Shown here one piece after another: positions 1 to 8,007 of a stretch of 29,778 bases of DNA. Each line of letters begins with the position of its first letter. Position 1 is the stretch's first letter. The position numbers were made by a program, and so were the translations under genes. The stretch covers positions 1-29,778 of the forward strand of contig JAUMPM010000021.1 of NCBI GenBank assembly GCA_031294825.1. The letters run 5' to 3'. This DNA is from Collinsella sp. (GTDB lineage Bacteria; Actinomycetota; Coriobacteriia; Coriobacteriales; Coriobacteriaceae). Under the pieces are notes generated by a model, which saw nothing but the letters and a program-made list of their open reading frames with translations, did not search any database and was not told the DNA's origin.

Positions 1-60
1 GGTGCCCTACCGGGAGTAGCCCCGACGGTTGACAAAACTATAGGAACACCCAACGACTAG

Positions 61-231
61 GTTGACGCCGATGCCTTGGCAGCGTCAGCGAAAACGGCCC
101 TAAGCGAGCAAAGTGACGTGAAATGAAAGAGCGCTGACCTTCTGGTCGCGCCCTTGAAATTGAACGTCAGATTGCCGCTTGGGGCCGTTTGCAGCGTCGA
201 GCGGGTACGCGGGTTGGTAAAACCGCGTAAC
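61..231 (-). ncRNA. Candidate structured RNA or palindromic repeat, copy 1
   Basis: This 171-bp block aligns without gaps to 21181-21351, with about 126 of 171 positions identical by hand count. A 15-pair stem joins 92-106 to 176-190 (one G-T wobble). It encloses a hairpin, 127-139 with 144-155, closed by a TTCT loop and carrying a single bulged T. A third hairpin at 204-231 has ACGCGG/CCGCGT at its core. Many bases that differ from copy 2 lie in stems and change on both sides. The element abuts the glmM stop: its terminal G, on the minus strand, is the last base of the TAG. Structure and repetition are seen directly; being transcribed, and the strand, are inferred. It could also be a non-coding mobile repeat. 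Confidence 0.6.
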
Positions 232-1562
232 TATAAAGCTTCCAGTGCAGCGGCGATGCGCTTCATGGCGGCGTCGGCGGCGGCTTGGTCCGGAGCCTCA
301 GCCAACACGCGAATCACCGACTCGGTTCCGCTCTTGCGTACGAGCACGCGGCCCTCGCCTGCCAGCGCAGCCTCGGCCTCGGCGATGGCGTTCTGCACGC
401 CCATGTTCTCGAGCGCGGCGTCCTTGTCCGCCACGCGCACGGCCACCTGCGCCTGCGGTAGCAGCTTGCACGGAGCCGTGAGCTGCGAGAGCGTCTCGCG
501 CTCGGCGCGGATCACTTCCATCACGCGCAGCGAGGTCATAATGCCGTCGCCCGTGCGCTCGATATCGCCAAAGATCGTATGGCCCGTCTGCTCGCCGCCT
601 AGGCTGTAACCGCCCTCGCGCATCTTGGCATACACGTGACGGTCGCCCACACCGCTGGTCACGGCACTTAGGCCGGCAAGCTCCAACGACTTGATCAGGC
701 CAAAGTTGCTGGCAATCGTCGGAACCACGGTACCGCCCGAAAGGCGACCGTGCTTGTTCAGGTACACGCCGCACACGTACAGGATCTGGTCGCCATCGAC
801 CACGCGGCCGCGCTCGTCCACGGCCAGGCAGCGGTCGGCATCGCCGTCGTAGGCAAAACCCACGTCCAGGCCCTGCTCCACCACGTGGCGCTGCAGACGC
901 TCCATATGCGTGGAGCCGCAGTCGACGTTGATGTTAAAACCATCAGGCGCGGCATTGATCACGCGCACGTCGGCGCCCAGCGCGTCGAACACCGGCTTGG
1001 CCACCGAGGACGCCGAGCCGTTGGCGCAGTCGATGCCGATCTTGACGCCCTGCAGCGAAAAGTTCGCGCTGGCGATGAGCGAGGCAATGTAGCGGTTGCG
1101 GCCCTGCATGTAGTCCACCGTGGCGCCGATGTGGTTGCCCGTGGCCAGCGGCACCTCGCTCTTGCCATCGACGTAGTCCTCGATGAGCTCCAGTACGTCC
1201 TCGTCCATCTTAAAACCGTCGCTATTGACGAGCTTAATGCCGTTATCGCAAAACGGGTTGTGGCTCGCGCTGATCATGATGCCGCAATCGAAGCAGCCTT
1301 CCACGGTCTGATGCGCTACACCCGGCGTGGGGATCACGTGCAGCATATAGGCGTCCGCACCGCTCGCGACCAGGCCACTCACCAGCGCCGCCTCGAACAT
1401 ATAACTCGAGCGACGCGTGTCCTTACCCACGATGACGCGCGCCTTGCGCTCGCGGTTGGCGCCGTAATACCAGCCCACAAAACGGCCAATCTTATAAGCG
1501 TGCTCTACCGTCAGCCCAACGTTAGCCTCACCGCGAAAGCCGTCGGTGCCAAAGTACTTCAT
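231..1562 (-). CDS. glmM: Phosphoglucosamine mutase GlmM
   Basis: This enzyme converts glucosamine-6-phosphate to glucosamine-1-phosphate in the cytoplasm, feeding UDP-GlcNAc and so peptidoglycan synthesis. The 443-residue protein has the normal family length. It begins with the FGTDGFRG motif and has the phosphoserine loop SASHNP with the catalytic Ser at about residue 100. The metal-binding DGDADR motif is mid-protein and the phosphate-binding RKSGTES loop is near the C-terminus. The ATG at 1562 is preceded by AAGGAG at a good distance. It lies downstream of the DUF4012 gene on the same strand, separated by a hairpin terminator. The stop codon abuts the structured element at 61-231. The assignment is secure from family motifs; substrate specificity is by family. 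Confidence 0.95.
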   Translation of the reverse strand: MKYFGTDGFRGEANVGLTVEHAYKIGRFVGWYYGANRERKARVIVGKDTRRSSYMFEAALVSGLVASGADAYMLHVIPTPGVAHQTVEGCFDCGIMISASHNPFCDNGIKLVNSDGFKMDEDVLELIEDYVDGKSEVPLATGNHIGATVDYMQGRNRYIASLIASANFSLQGVKIGIDCANGSASSVAKPVFDALGADVRVINAAPDGFNINVDCGSTHMERLQRHVVEQGLDVGFAYDGDADRCLAVDERGRVVDGDQILYVCGVYLNKHGRLSGGTVVPTIASNFGLIKSLELAGLSAVTSGVGDRHVYAKMREGGYSLGGEQTGHTIFGDIERTGDGIMTSLRVMEVIRAERETLSQLTAPCKLLPQAQVAVRVADKDAALENMGVQNAIAEAEAALAGEGRVLVRKSGTESVIRVLAEAPDQAAADAAMKRIAAALEAL

Positions 1563-1574
1563 GCGCTCTCCTTA

Positions 1575-1614
1575 CAAAATAGGGGCGAACAGATTGCCTG
1601 TCCGCCCCAAAATG
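1575..1614 (-). terminator. Hairpin terminator between the DUF4012 gene and glmM
   Basis: GGGGCGGACAG and CTGTTCGCCCC form a strong stem with a short loop, followed on the minus strand by TATTTT. It lies after the stop of the DUF4012 gene and before the glmM ribosome binding site, so it probably ends or attenuates transcription from the upstream gene. The T-run is imperfect, so some readthrough into glmM is possible. Confidence 0.6.
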
Positions 1615-1645
1615 GTACTCGATTATCTGCGCTACCAGAAAAACC

Positions 1646-3958
1646 CTACGCCGACGCGCTGTCGCGAGCCGCCTGGCATGTAGGAGTCTGACGCAGCGTA
1701 AGCGGCTTGTCCCCCGCCTCGGCTGACGTGGTCAGCGTATATGTGATCGTCGTCGTCTCGCCAGCATGCAGGTCAACGGTGCCCGAATAGAAGGGGATTC
1801 CATGCCACGTAGCGGCGCCAAGACCAAACTGGGTGCCCTCGACGGTCAGATCAGTAATGTTGCCGCCCGTCGGGGCAAACAACGAGACATTCAGACGCTC
1901 GTCGTCGCGCGCGGCATCGGGCGCGCTCGCCGCGACGTAGTCGGGCAGCTTGCCGGCCTCCTCCTGCGTCATGATGTTCGTCAGGATAACGGTGATGCGA
2001 TACGAGCATGTGCCGTCACCGTTCTTGATGCCCTGGCCAATCTGCGTATCGGCATTCAGGTACCAGTCGAGCTTGGAGAAGCTCAGGTTGTTAAAGTAGA
2101 CACCAGCAACGGGATCTTCACTCGGGTCATCCGGATCGGGCAGCGAGGCGTCGATGTTCATCTCCTTGATAGCGTTCTGCTCGTCATCGTTTTTCATCCA
2201 CGCGATCAGGCGCCCCTCTTCGGCACCGCGCTCAACGGCGCTGACAAGCTTCGTAACATCGACATCGCCGATACCGCCAAGGATCTTGTCGAAGGCGGCG
2301 CTGGCAACAGCCGCAAAGATACCGTCCGACTCCTCGACCGGATAGTTCCAGTACACATCGTGCATGAGGACCTTTGCGGCGTTGGTGCCGTCGACAACCG
2401 TTCCGTCGGGCAGCGACACGTTACCGACCAGGCCCAGCAGATACTGCAGGAACACCGGGTCGATACCCACGACGCCGTCAACGTCCTGGCCATATTGAGA
2501 TTTCCACAGGGCTGCGACACGCTGCGAGTTGCGGGGCCAATCAGGCGAATAGGTATTGCCCGAGTTGTACAGGTTACTGTGGTTGCCGAACAGCGCCTCA
2601 TCCTCTTCGTCGACGCTCTCGACTGCCTCATCCTCGCTGAGTCCAATGCGGGGAACAAACTCGCCAATCGACATCTGGCCGTCGGCGACCGAAATCAGGC
2701 CCTGCGAACCGCCAAAGCCGCCGCAGGCACGAATCTCGACGTTGTTCATGGCATACACAAGGTAGTTGCGCGTCTGGCCGTTGGCGCCGAGCATCTGGGG
2801 AAGGACGGGGGCGACCTTCTCCGCCGCGTCAACCGCGCCGTTGAGGGTGGCAAAGCCGTCCTTGGCCTTATCGACCAGCTCGGTCACCTGGGAAATATGA
2901 GTATCGCCAATGCCCTGAATCTTCTCGTTGGCGCTCTTGAACACCTTCGAGCTGCTGGAAAGCGAATCGGCGACCGCCTGCAGCGCGGACACGTTAATCA
3001 TGCCGTCCTGAAACAGCTTGCCGGGCGTGGCCTGCGAAAGGTTATCGGCCATGGGAACCAGCGCATTGCTCGAGACATCGGACAGGGCGTCGATCATGGT
3101 GCGGGCCGCATTGATGTCGCTGCCATACACCGGGATAAACGAAGCCGCCGTCCACAGCGGGCTCGAGGTCTCCGCCTTCATGCTGTCGCAAAGCTCATCA
3201 ATCTTCTTCGCGTCGTCAGGCAGCGTCGAAAAATCGCCCGACGTGACCTTGTCCTTAAGGCCACCGACAATCTCGACGGCCTCCTTCGCTTCACTCTTTA
3301 CGGTCTTTGCCGAGTTAAGCAGCATAAAGCCGCTTGCGCCAAGCGCAACGAGAAGCACCGCGACTACAGCGGCAATAATGGCGCCGGTGTGACGCTTTTT
3401 GCGTTCGCCCTTGCGATGGCGATGACGGACCAGACCGTCAGAGGTCGAACTCGACGAAGCGTCGCTACCGTAGTTCAAGCCAAAATCGTAATAATCTTCC
3501 TTGGAACCCGAGCCCGCAAACTCGGCACCGCTATCATCCAGGCGGGCGAACGTGCCAGTCTCGGAGGCACCGGTGTAAATCGTGCCAAGGTTACCCGTAA
3601 GCCCCGCGCCACCGGCAGAGGGAGTATTGTTGGCGGCCTTGCCGGCATTAACGTTGCCGGCGGCATTTGCGGCGTTGGCAGCACCTGCGTTGTTCGCAGG
3701 TACCGAAGGAGCCCCGCTCGGCTGCGACGCGGAGGTTGCACCGCCCGCAAAGACATTCCCTCTTGCACGGCCGGTCTTTTTTGCCTTTTGAGACTGCTCG
3801 TACAGAGCGGTAAACATCGCCGTCTCGCCCGGGGACACGCGCTTACTGGAACCGCCCTGTCCAGCGCCGCCCGGCGTGCCGGCCTTACCAGCCCCGTTCG
3901 GACGCGGCGGAACTGCAGGACGGCCGCTATCGCTGCCCTTAAAGTGATTACCAGCCAT
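1646..3958 (-). CDS. DUF4012 domain membrane-anchored protein
   Basis: The protein has about 770 residues. The N-terminal 190 residues are low-complexity, rich in Gly, Ala, Asn and Ser. A basic stretch (RHRHRKGERKKRH) then precedes a single membrane helix at about residues 192-215, which predicts a large extracellular C-terminal part. In that part, NNVEIRACGGFGGSQGL matches the signature of DUF4012 proteins, found in actinobacteria and other Gram-positives and often near envelope polysaccharide genes. Function is unknown; a cell-surface role is inferred from topology. I chose the ATG at 3958 (MAGNHF) because GCGAGGA lies upstream at good spacing. An in-frame extension to 3985 lacks such a site. 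A terminator separates it from glmM. Confidence 0.8.
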   Translation of the reverse strand: MAGNHFKGSDSGRPAVPPRPNGAGKAGTPGGAGQGGSSKRVSPGETAMFTALYEQSQKAKKTGRARGNVFAGGATSASQPSGAPSVPANNAGAANAANAAGNVNAGKAANNTPSAGGAGLTGNLGTIYTGASETGTFARLDDSGAEFAGSGSKEDYYDFGLNYGSDASSSSTSDGLVRHRHRKGERKKRHTGAIIAAVVAVLLVALGASGFMLLNSAKTVKSEAKEAVEIVGGLKDKVTSGDFSTLPDDAKKIDELCDSMKAETSSPLWTAASFIPVYGSDINAARTMIDALSDVSSNALVPMADNLSQATPGKLFQDGMINVSALQAVADSLSSSSKVFKSANEKIQGIGDTHISQVTELVDKAKDGFATLNGAVDAAEKVAPVLPQMLGANGQTRNYLVYAMNNVEIRACGGFGGSQGLISVADGQMSIGEFVPRIGLSEDEAVESVDEEDEALFGNHSNLYNSGNTYSPDWPRNSQRVAALWKSQYGQDVDGVVGIDPVFLQYLLGLVGNVSLPDGTVVDGTNAAKVLMHDVYWNYPVEESDGIFAAVASAAFDKILGGIGDVDVTKLVSAVERGAEEGRLIAWMKNDDEQNAIKEMNIDASLPDPDDPSEDPVAGVYFNNLSFSKLDWYLNADTQIGQGIKNGDGTCSYRITVILTNIMTQEEAGKLPDYVAASAPDAARDDERLNVSLFAPTGGNITDLTVEGTQFGLGAATWHGIPFYSGTVDLHAGETTTITYTLTTSAEAGDKPLTLRQTPTCQAARDSASA

Positions 3959-3994
3959 AAAGAAATCCTCGCAATTGAGTCGCAATGAAAAAAT

Positions 3995-4016
3995 CCATAA
4001 CGTTACTAGTTTATGG
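3995..4016. promoter_or_regulatory. Inverted repeat upstream of the DUF4012 gene
   Basis: CCATAA and TTATGG form a perfect 6-bp inverted repeat separated by 10 bases, about 40 bp upstream of the chosen start at 3958. The position fits an operator or promoter dyad. No regulator can be assigned and the arms are short, so chance is possible. Confidence 0.25.
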
Positions 4017-4107
4017 CATTTTGAGCATCGACAGCTAAACTCCAGACACGGACGTCAATTGGCGAAAATGCGGCACAACACCTTTTCTGTCTTGGCGGCG
4101 GCGCCAG

Positions 4108-5130
4108 CTACACCGTGAGGAACATCATCACGATGATCATGGCAAAGCCGATAAGGTCGGTCGGCAAAAACACCGTGCCCAGCATAACGGCGCTGGTGAT
4201 GGTCGCCGAGACGGGCTCCACGGTTCCGATGAGACTCGCACGCACCGAGCCGATGTCCTTAACGCCCTGCATATAGAGCATGTAGGCAAAAAACGAGCCA
4301 ATGACCACGAACACCGCGAGCGCCTCGACGCCGGCAGCGTCGAGCGCCGGCATATGCGCCCAAGGCTGTACGAAGATGCACGAAACAACGCCCGCTGTGA
4401 GCATGGCCGAACCTGTGACGATGGGGCTGCCGTATTCGGGCAGGATCTTGGCGGGAATCACCGCCATGCACGTGGCGCTGACCGCGCACATGAGGCCCGC
4501 GATCAAGCCGAGCGGCGAGATGTTCAGGCTGGTGGGATCACCGCCGGTGGCAATTAAAAACGTGCCGCCAAGGGCCAGGCCAATGCCGATGATTTCGCGC
4601 GTGCGCGGCATACGCCGATCGGTCACGCAGGCGTAGCCCATGATGATGACCAGCTGCAGGCACTGGAGCACCGTCGCGGTTCCGGCGTTGGTCAGGCGCA
4701 CGGCCGAAAGATAGCAAAACTGGTTGAACAGCAGGCCAAAGGCGGTAAAGAACAGCAACTGCTTGCGGTCGGCGGGTGTGGTCCAGAGCTTAACCAGGCG
4801 CTCGCGGTCGCGCGTGACAACCACAGCCATAAAGAGTAGACCGGCGAGAATCTGGCGCACGCTCATAAGCCACAAGGTGTCGACGTGGTAGGTATCGAAC
4901 AGAAAGCTCGCGCTGGTGCCCGAGAAGCCCCAAAACGAACCGCCCACCAGCGTAGCCAAGACGCCCGTGATCATCTTGCGCGTCGAAGCGCTGTTCAGGC
5001 GGTCGCGCCATGCGCGACGGGTGTTGCGGCTGAGCTCGTCGGTGCCCTCGGGCACATCAATGTTCGATATATCGGTCATCGGCACCGAAGCCCCTGCGCC
5101 TTCGACCTGCTCGACACACTCTTTGCTCAT
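4108..5130 (-). CDS. EamA/DMT family transporter
   Basis: This is a 340-residue integral membrane protein of the drug/metabolite transporter superfamily. After a cytoplasmic tail of about 60 residues it has roughly ten hydrophobic helices arranged as two EamA repeats. The first starts around MITGVLATLVGGSFWGFSG; the second carries a YMLYMQGVKDIGSVRAS motif near its end. Members move small metabolites such as amino acids or nucleotides across the cytoplasmic membrane; the substrate cannot be read from sequence. The ATG at 5130 is preceded by GGGGGAG. The longer open frame to 5337 lacks a convincing start signal. It stands alone, with no clear operon partner. A second member of the family lies at 28410-29492. 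Confidence 0.85.
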   Translation of the reverse strand: MSKECVEQVEGAGASVPMTDISNIDVPEGTDELSRNTRRAWRDRLNSASTRKMITGVLATLVGGSFWGFSGTSASFLFDTYHVDTLWLMSVRQILAGLLFMAVVVTRDRERLVKLWTTPADRKQLLFFTAFGLLFNQFCYLSAVRLTNAGTATVLQCLQLVIIMGYACVTDRRMPRTREIIGIGLALGGTFLIATGGDPTSLNISPLGLIAGLMCAVSATCMAVIPAKILPEYGSPIVTGSAMLTAGVVSCIFVQPWAHMPALDAAGVEALAVFVVIGSFFAYMLYMQGVKDIGSVRASLIGTVEPVSATITSAVMLGTVFLPTDLIGFAMIIVMMFLTV

Positions 5131-5361
5131 TCCACTCCCCCGAAACAGTCTGGAAGCAATTCGGCTTACCTTACCACGGCGAAGGCACCAGCCGAAGGCT
5201 TGTCCGCTTATCGGTAGGACAATTCCGCAGGCGTCTTGCCATAGCTCGACACCGCAACGGCCTTGCATTATGCGACAGCCAAATCGCGGCAGCAGGCTCT
5301 TTTGAAATGGATATGACAAGACCCCCGAATTCCACAATGTAAGCGATTTTTAAAAATGTTC

Positions 5362-5390
5362 TTGCCACCGAATTCAGGCTCCGTTATATT
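5362..5390 (+). promoter_or_regulatory. Sigma-70-type promoter for tRNA-Val
   Basis: TTGCCA and TATATT are separated by exactly 17 bases, and the tRNA begins 30 bases after the -10 box. This fits a housekeeping promoter. The region around it is AT-rich relative to its surroundings. Confidence 0.65.
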
Positions 5391-5419
5391 ATCCCTTGCG
5401 CGCTTGCGCACCCTTGATC

Positions 5420-5494
5420 GGGCGTTTAGCTCAGGGGGAGAGCGCTTCCCTGACACGGAAGAGGTCAGAAGTTCAAATCTTCTAACGCCCACCA
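5420..5494 (+). tRNA. tRNA-Val (anticodon GAC), with encoded CCA
   Basis: The acceptor stem GGGCGTT pairs fully with AACGCCC. The D arm (GCTC...GAGC), anticodon arm CTTCC-CTGACAC-GGAAG and T arm AGAAG-TTCAAAT-CTTCT are all present. The anticodon is GAC, which reads GUC and GUU valine codons. The CCA end is genome-encoded. A promoter lies just upstream and a terminator just downstream, so this is a single-gene transcription unit. Confidence 0.96.
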
Positions 5495-5502
5495 AATGTT
5501 CG

Positions 5503-5539
5503 CAGCTCAGAGGCTATGTCCTCTGGGCTGTTTTGTTTT
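5503..5539 (+). terminator. Intrinsic terminator after tRNA-Val
   Basis: CAGCTCAGAGG and CCTCTGGGCTG form an 11-bp stem with one mismatch around a 6-base loop, followed by TTTTGTTTT. It lies 9 bases after the tRNA CCA end. Confidence 0.85.
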
Positions 5540-5829
5540 ATGTCGCCAAATCCGCTGGCAGTTCCAACCGTCATCGCAACGTAGCATCAATTCACCTGAC
5601 GAATGGCTGCCAAACAAATTCAATACCCCAACATCAACAATAGCCAGGCACAAAACTGCGCCGCAAGCTGCCCCAGCCGCCCAACTGGCCAAAAGCCGAC
5701 CATCTACTTGCCGATCTATCCATCGGCATAACCAATCAGTCCGCGCCGCAACTTCTCAACAAAACGCCGCGATGTCTGCGCCCTGCGGTATCCTTGAGCC
5801 ACTCGCACCTGCAGCACCAAGGAGCCGCC
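5540..5829. other. Intergenic stretch without recognisable features
   Basis: Between the tRNA terminator and the DUF5710 gene I see no convincing ORF, repeat or hairpin. It presumably holds the promoter of the downstream gene, but no good -35/-10 pair stood out. Confidence 0.4.
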
Positions 5830-6516
5830 ATGCGCACCGAGCTCGATGTCCCCTTTTCGCACAAAGAAGAAGCCAAGGCGCTGGGCGCCAAATGGGACCG
5901 GACCAAGAAGATCTGGTATGTACCCAGCGGCGTCAACCCCGAGCCCTTTGCCGAGTGGCTGCCCGGTGTTGACCGATCCGACCCCTCAGCGCCGTATATA
6001 TATCTAGTACTGGGCAAGCGCGAGTGCTGGAAGTGTCACAAAGAGACCTCGGTCGCGGCCTTCGGCATTCCCTATCGAATCGATGACGACAAGGGCATCG
6101 CCATCGCGCACGCGCCCAACGAAGCCGGGCACATTACCATCGACACGGCCAACGCCAACGCACTCGCCATCGTGCCCGCTCTTGGCTGCGTGCCGGGCGA
6201 GATCCGCGACTATCTTTCTAAGCGCTGCGGCTACAAGCCCGTAGGCGCGCGAGCCTCCAAAGCCCCGTCGCTCGGCAACACGTGCACCAGTTGCGACGCG
6301 CTGCAAGGCAGCCGCTATCTGTTCGAGGAGCCCTCGTCCCCGTTTGCCCTCACTGCCATCAACAAGCTGCCGGCACTGGAGTTTATACGCGTCGAAGTTG
6401 CCGGCGTCTTTGGCGTCCCGGCCACGCGTACCGACTTTGACCAGGCGCTCTTTACCTGGGCACGCGACCATCACGCCGAGTTCCACAAGCAGCTCGGTGA
6501 GGGGATTTATTTGTAG
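5830..6516 (+). CDS. DUF5710-domain protein with paired Cys motifs
   Basis: The 228-residue protein starts with a short module of the DUF5710 type (LDVPFSHKEEAKALGAKWD, then KIWYVPSG). This small domain is found at the N-terminus of DNA-processing and mobile-element proteins and is thought to be a binding module. CWKC at about residues 62-65 and CTSC at about 155-158 could together hold a zinc ion. The remainder is not recognised. No enzyme active site is visible. The ATG at 5830 is preceded by AAGGAG, whereas the longer open frame lacks one. It stands between the tRNA and an accessory cluster. Function is unknown. Confidence 0.7.
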   Translation: MRTELDVPFSHKEEAKALGAKWDRTKKIWYVPSGVNPEPFAEWLPGVDRSDPSAPYIYLVLGKRECWKCHKETSVAAFGIPYRIDDDKGIAIAHAPNEAGHITIDTANANALAIVPALGCVPGEIRDYLSKRCGYKPVGARASKAPSLGNTCTSCDALQGSRYLFEEPSSPFALTAINKLPALEFIRVEVAGVFGVPATRTDFDQALFTWARDHHAEFHKQLGEGIYL

Positions 6517-6554
6517 GGACGGAGAGGCCTTCACAGTCAGCTCCTCCGCATCAC

Positions 6555-6839
6555 CTATCCCTCGTCGCCGGCGTCGTACACGATATCGAGGCCACAAACG
6601 GGGCATTTCTCCGGATACACCGGCATATGAACGCCTGTCTGTTTTCTCACTTCGTCGCTGAACCTGTCGCGCGCATCGATGAACCGAATGTCGAGACACG
6701 GTATTTGCGAGCCGCAGCAAGGGCAGGTGACGACAAACGACCCGCAATCAACCTCTACGCTCGGAAACATATTGTTGTCTATAAGGGCACACGGCAGTTT
6801 TCCGTACTTCCCCATCGCAATATCGCCTCGCCAGCTCAT
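6555..6839 (-). CDS. Small zinc-ribbon-like protein
   Basis: This 94-residue product has CPCC and CPVC motifs about 47 residues apart, the layout of a four-cysteine zinc ribbon, as in small CPCC-type proteins. The start is the ATG at 6839, preceded by GAGAGGGGAG. Its first bases overlap the stop of the upstream gene as ATGA, which implies translational coupling. An in-frame extension to 6911 overlaps the neighbour heavily and is unlikely. Function is unknown; the coupled neighbour suggests the two act together. Confidence 0.6.
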   Translation of the reverse strand: MSWRGDIAMGKYGKLPCALIDNNMFPSVEVDCGSFVVTCPCCGSQIPCLDIRFIDARDRFSDEVRKQTGVHMPVYPEKCPVCGLDIVYDAGDEG

Positions 6840-7405
6840 ACACGCTCCCCTCTCGCTATACAAAACAGGAAGAGCATGCACCGGCAGGCGTGTGCGAGAT
6901 TGCATCGCCACGCGATCCGATCAAACAGCACGATCGTAAAAGACCGCCAAAGCCAAATTTCATCGTCGGTCGCACCCTGTCCGGCAAACTCAATATCGAC
7001 GGGTATGTGCTTCAGATAACTCATGTCGGGCGCAAAACGAGGGTCCGGTCCGCCTTCATGAACAGGACCGTGCAGAACAAACCATCCGTTTTCGGGCTCG
7101 AACCGCTCAACAAACGCAAGGCCGAGCACCTTATAGCCCACCTCGGTTGCAAATATGACTCCGACTGGGACGTCACATTCCATGCAGTTGAGCATTTTAC
7201 GGTTGTAATTCTGGTCTCGAAAACCAACGGTACCCGGCGCTTGAACCGAGTACTTAATGACCCACGTACCATCGTCCAAATAGAGCGGAGGCACATTGTT
7301 GATGCTCTCGGTTTGCCGCTGGCGCGCTTGTACCCCGCTACCCCACTCCCCTGTATACTGATGTAGCACGTGTTTCATCCGGGCTTGTTGGGCCGGATTG
7401 TTCAT
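6836..7405 (-). CDS. Hypothetical protein, possible single-domain relative of predicted restriction endonucleases
   Basis: The product has up to 189 residues. The central part (PPLYLDDGTWVIKYS, then NRKMLNCMECDVPVGV, then YKVLGLAFVERF) resembles, from memory, the domain that precedes the HNH nuclease in predicted restriction endonucleases of the COG3440 kind. No HNH motif follows. The last 30 residues, rich in Cys, Leu and Arg, look unlike a folded continuation, so the gene may be a remnant or frameshifted copy. The start is unsure: neither the ATG at 7405 nor the one at 7378 has a good ribosome binding site. The stop overlaps the start of the zinc-ribbon gene. The gene is divergent from 7417 with almost no space between the starts, which also points to the later start. 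Confidence 0.45.
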   Translation of the reverse strand: MNNPAQQARMKHVLHQYTGEWGSGVQARQRQTESINNVPPLYLDDGTWVIKYSVQAPGTVGFRDQNYNRKMLNCMECDVPVGVIFATEVGYKVLGLAFVERFEPENGWFVLHGPVHEGGPDPRFAPDMSYLKHIPVDIEFAGQGATDDEIWLWRSFTIVLFDRIAWRCNLAHACRCMLFLFCIARGERV

Positions 7406-7416
7406 GGGAGGGTCTT

Positions 7417-7908
7417 ATGGCTGCTTCGAATCCGCCTAAGGGGAGCGTTTCTTCTTCGTCCATCAAGCCAGTTACGCGCAAGGCCGTACGTTGCCAGCGC
7501 GAGGTCGCCTGGCTTGTCACGCAGGCAGCGGGCAAGCTCGTGGCGAGCACGGAGGACGTCAATGCGCCCACGCCGAGCTTTGTGCTGGCAGCGGCGCTGG
7601 ATCGAGTACGCCAGCTGGAACTCGCCGCACAAGAAGACGGCAGCCATCTTGGCTACCAGGACGTTATGGCGCCCGACCTGCAAACGTTCTGCCACATAGC
7701 CAAGTTGCCCGCCGCACCCAATGCGCTTTCGGACGCAGGCTACATGTTTACGCTTTCGGGCGCGGACCTTATCCGCGACATCTATGCATACTCCAGCGAG
7801 CTCGCCGAGCACCACGTCTTTGGCACGGCTGAAGTCAAACCGGGAAATGTCATCAAACTGGTTCTTAGGCTGTTCTTGATGGACGGGTTCGGGGCCATGC
7901 CGGCGTAA
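7417..7908 (+). CDS. Hypothetical protein
   Basis: The predicted protein has 163 residues, starting at an ATG preceded by GGGAGGG. It appears soluble and mostly alpha-helical, with a Ser/Lys-rich N-terminus and no membrane segment or signal peptide. I do not recognise a family. The segments AVRCQREVAWLVTQAAGKLV and GDVIKL-like C-terminal helices offer no catalytic motif. It is transcribed away from the 6836-7405 gene. Codon use and base composition match the surrounding coding regions, supporting a real gene. Confidence 0.6.
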   Translation: MAASNPPKGSVSSSSIKPVTRKAVRCQREVAWLVTQAAGKLVASTEDVNAPTPSFVLAAALDRVRQLELAAQEDGSHLGYQDVMAPDLQTFCHIAKLPAAPNALSDAGYMFTLSGADLIRDIYAYSSELAEHHVFGTAEVKPGNVIKLVLRLFLMDGFGAMPA

Positions 7909-8007
7909 GCCGAGTCTTTAGCATCACCGTCGACTGGGCGACAACCGCTTTAACTTAGCGGGCGCCAATTGAGGGTCGATATTGGGTCGCCTCGTCCACT
8001 AACGCAT

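Noticed and set aside
28..44. TTGACA followed by TATAGG as a promoter near the window start
   Set aside because: The spacer is only 4 bases, far too short for a promoter.
204..231. Integron attC-like end (GTTACGC palindrome) in the structured elements
   Set aside because: The GTTRRRY core is not met, there is no integrase or cassette array, and the stem layout differs.
1766..3988. A 740-residue plus-strand frame opposite the DUF4012 gene
   Set aside because: Shadow frame; the minus strand has the ribosome site, membrane helix and DUF4012 signature.
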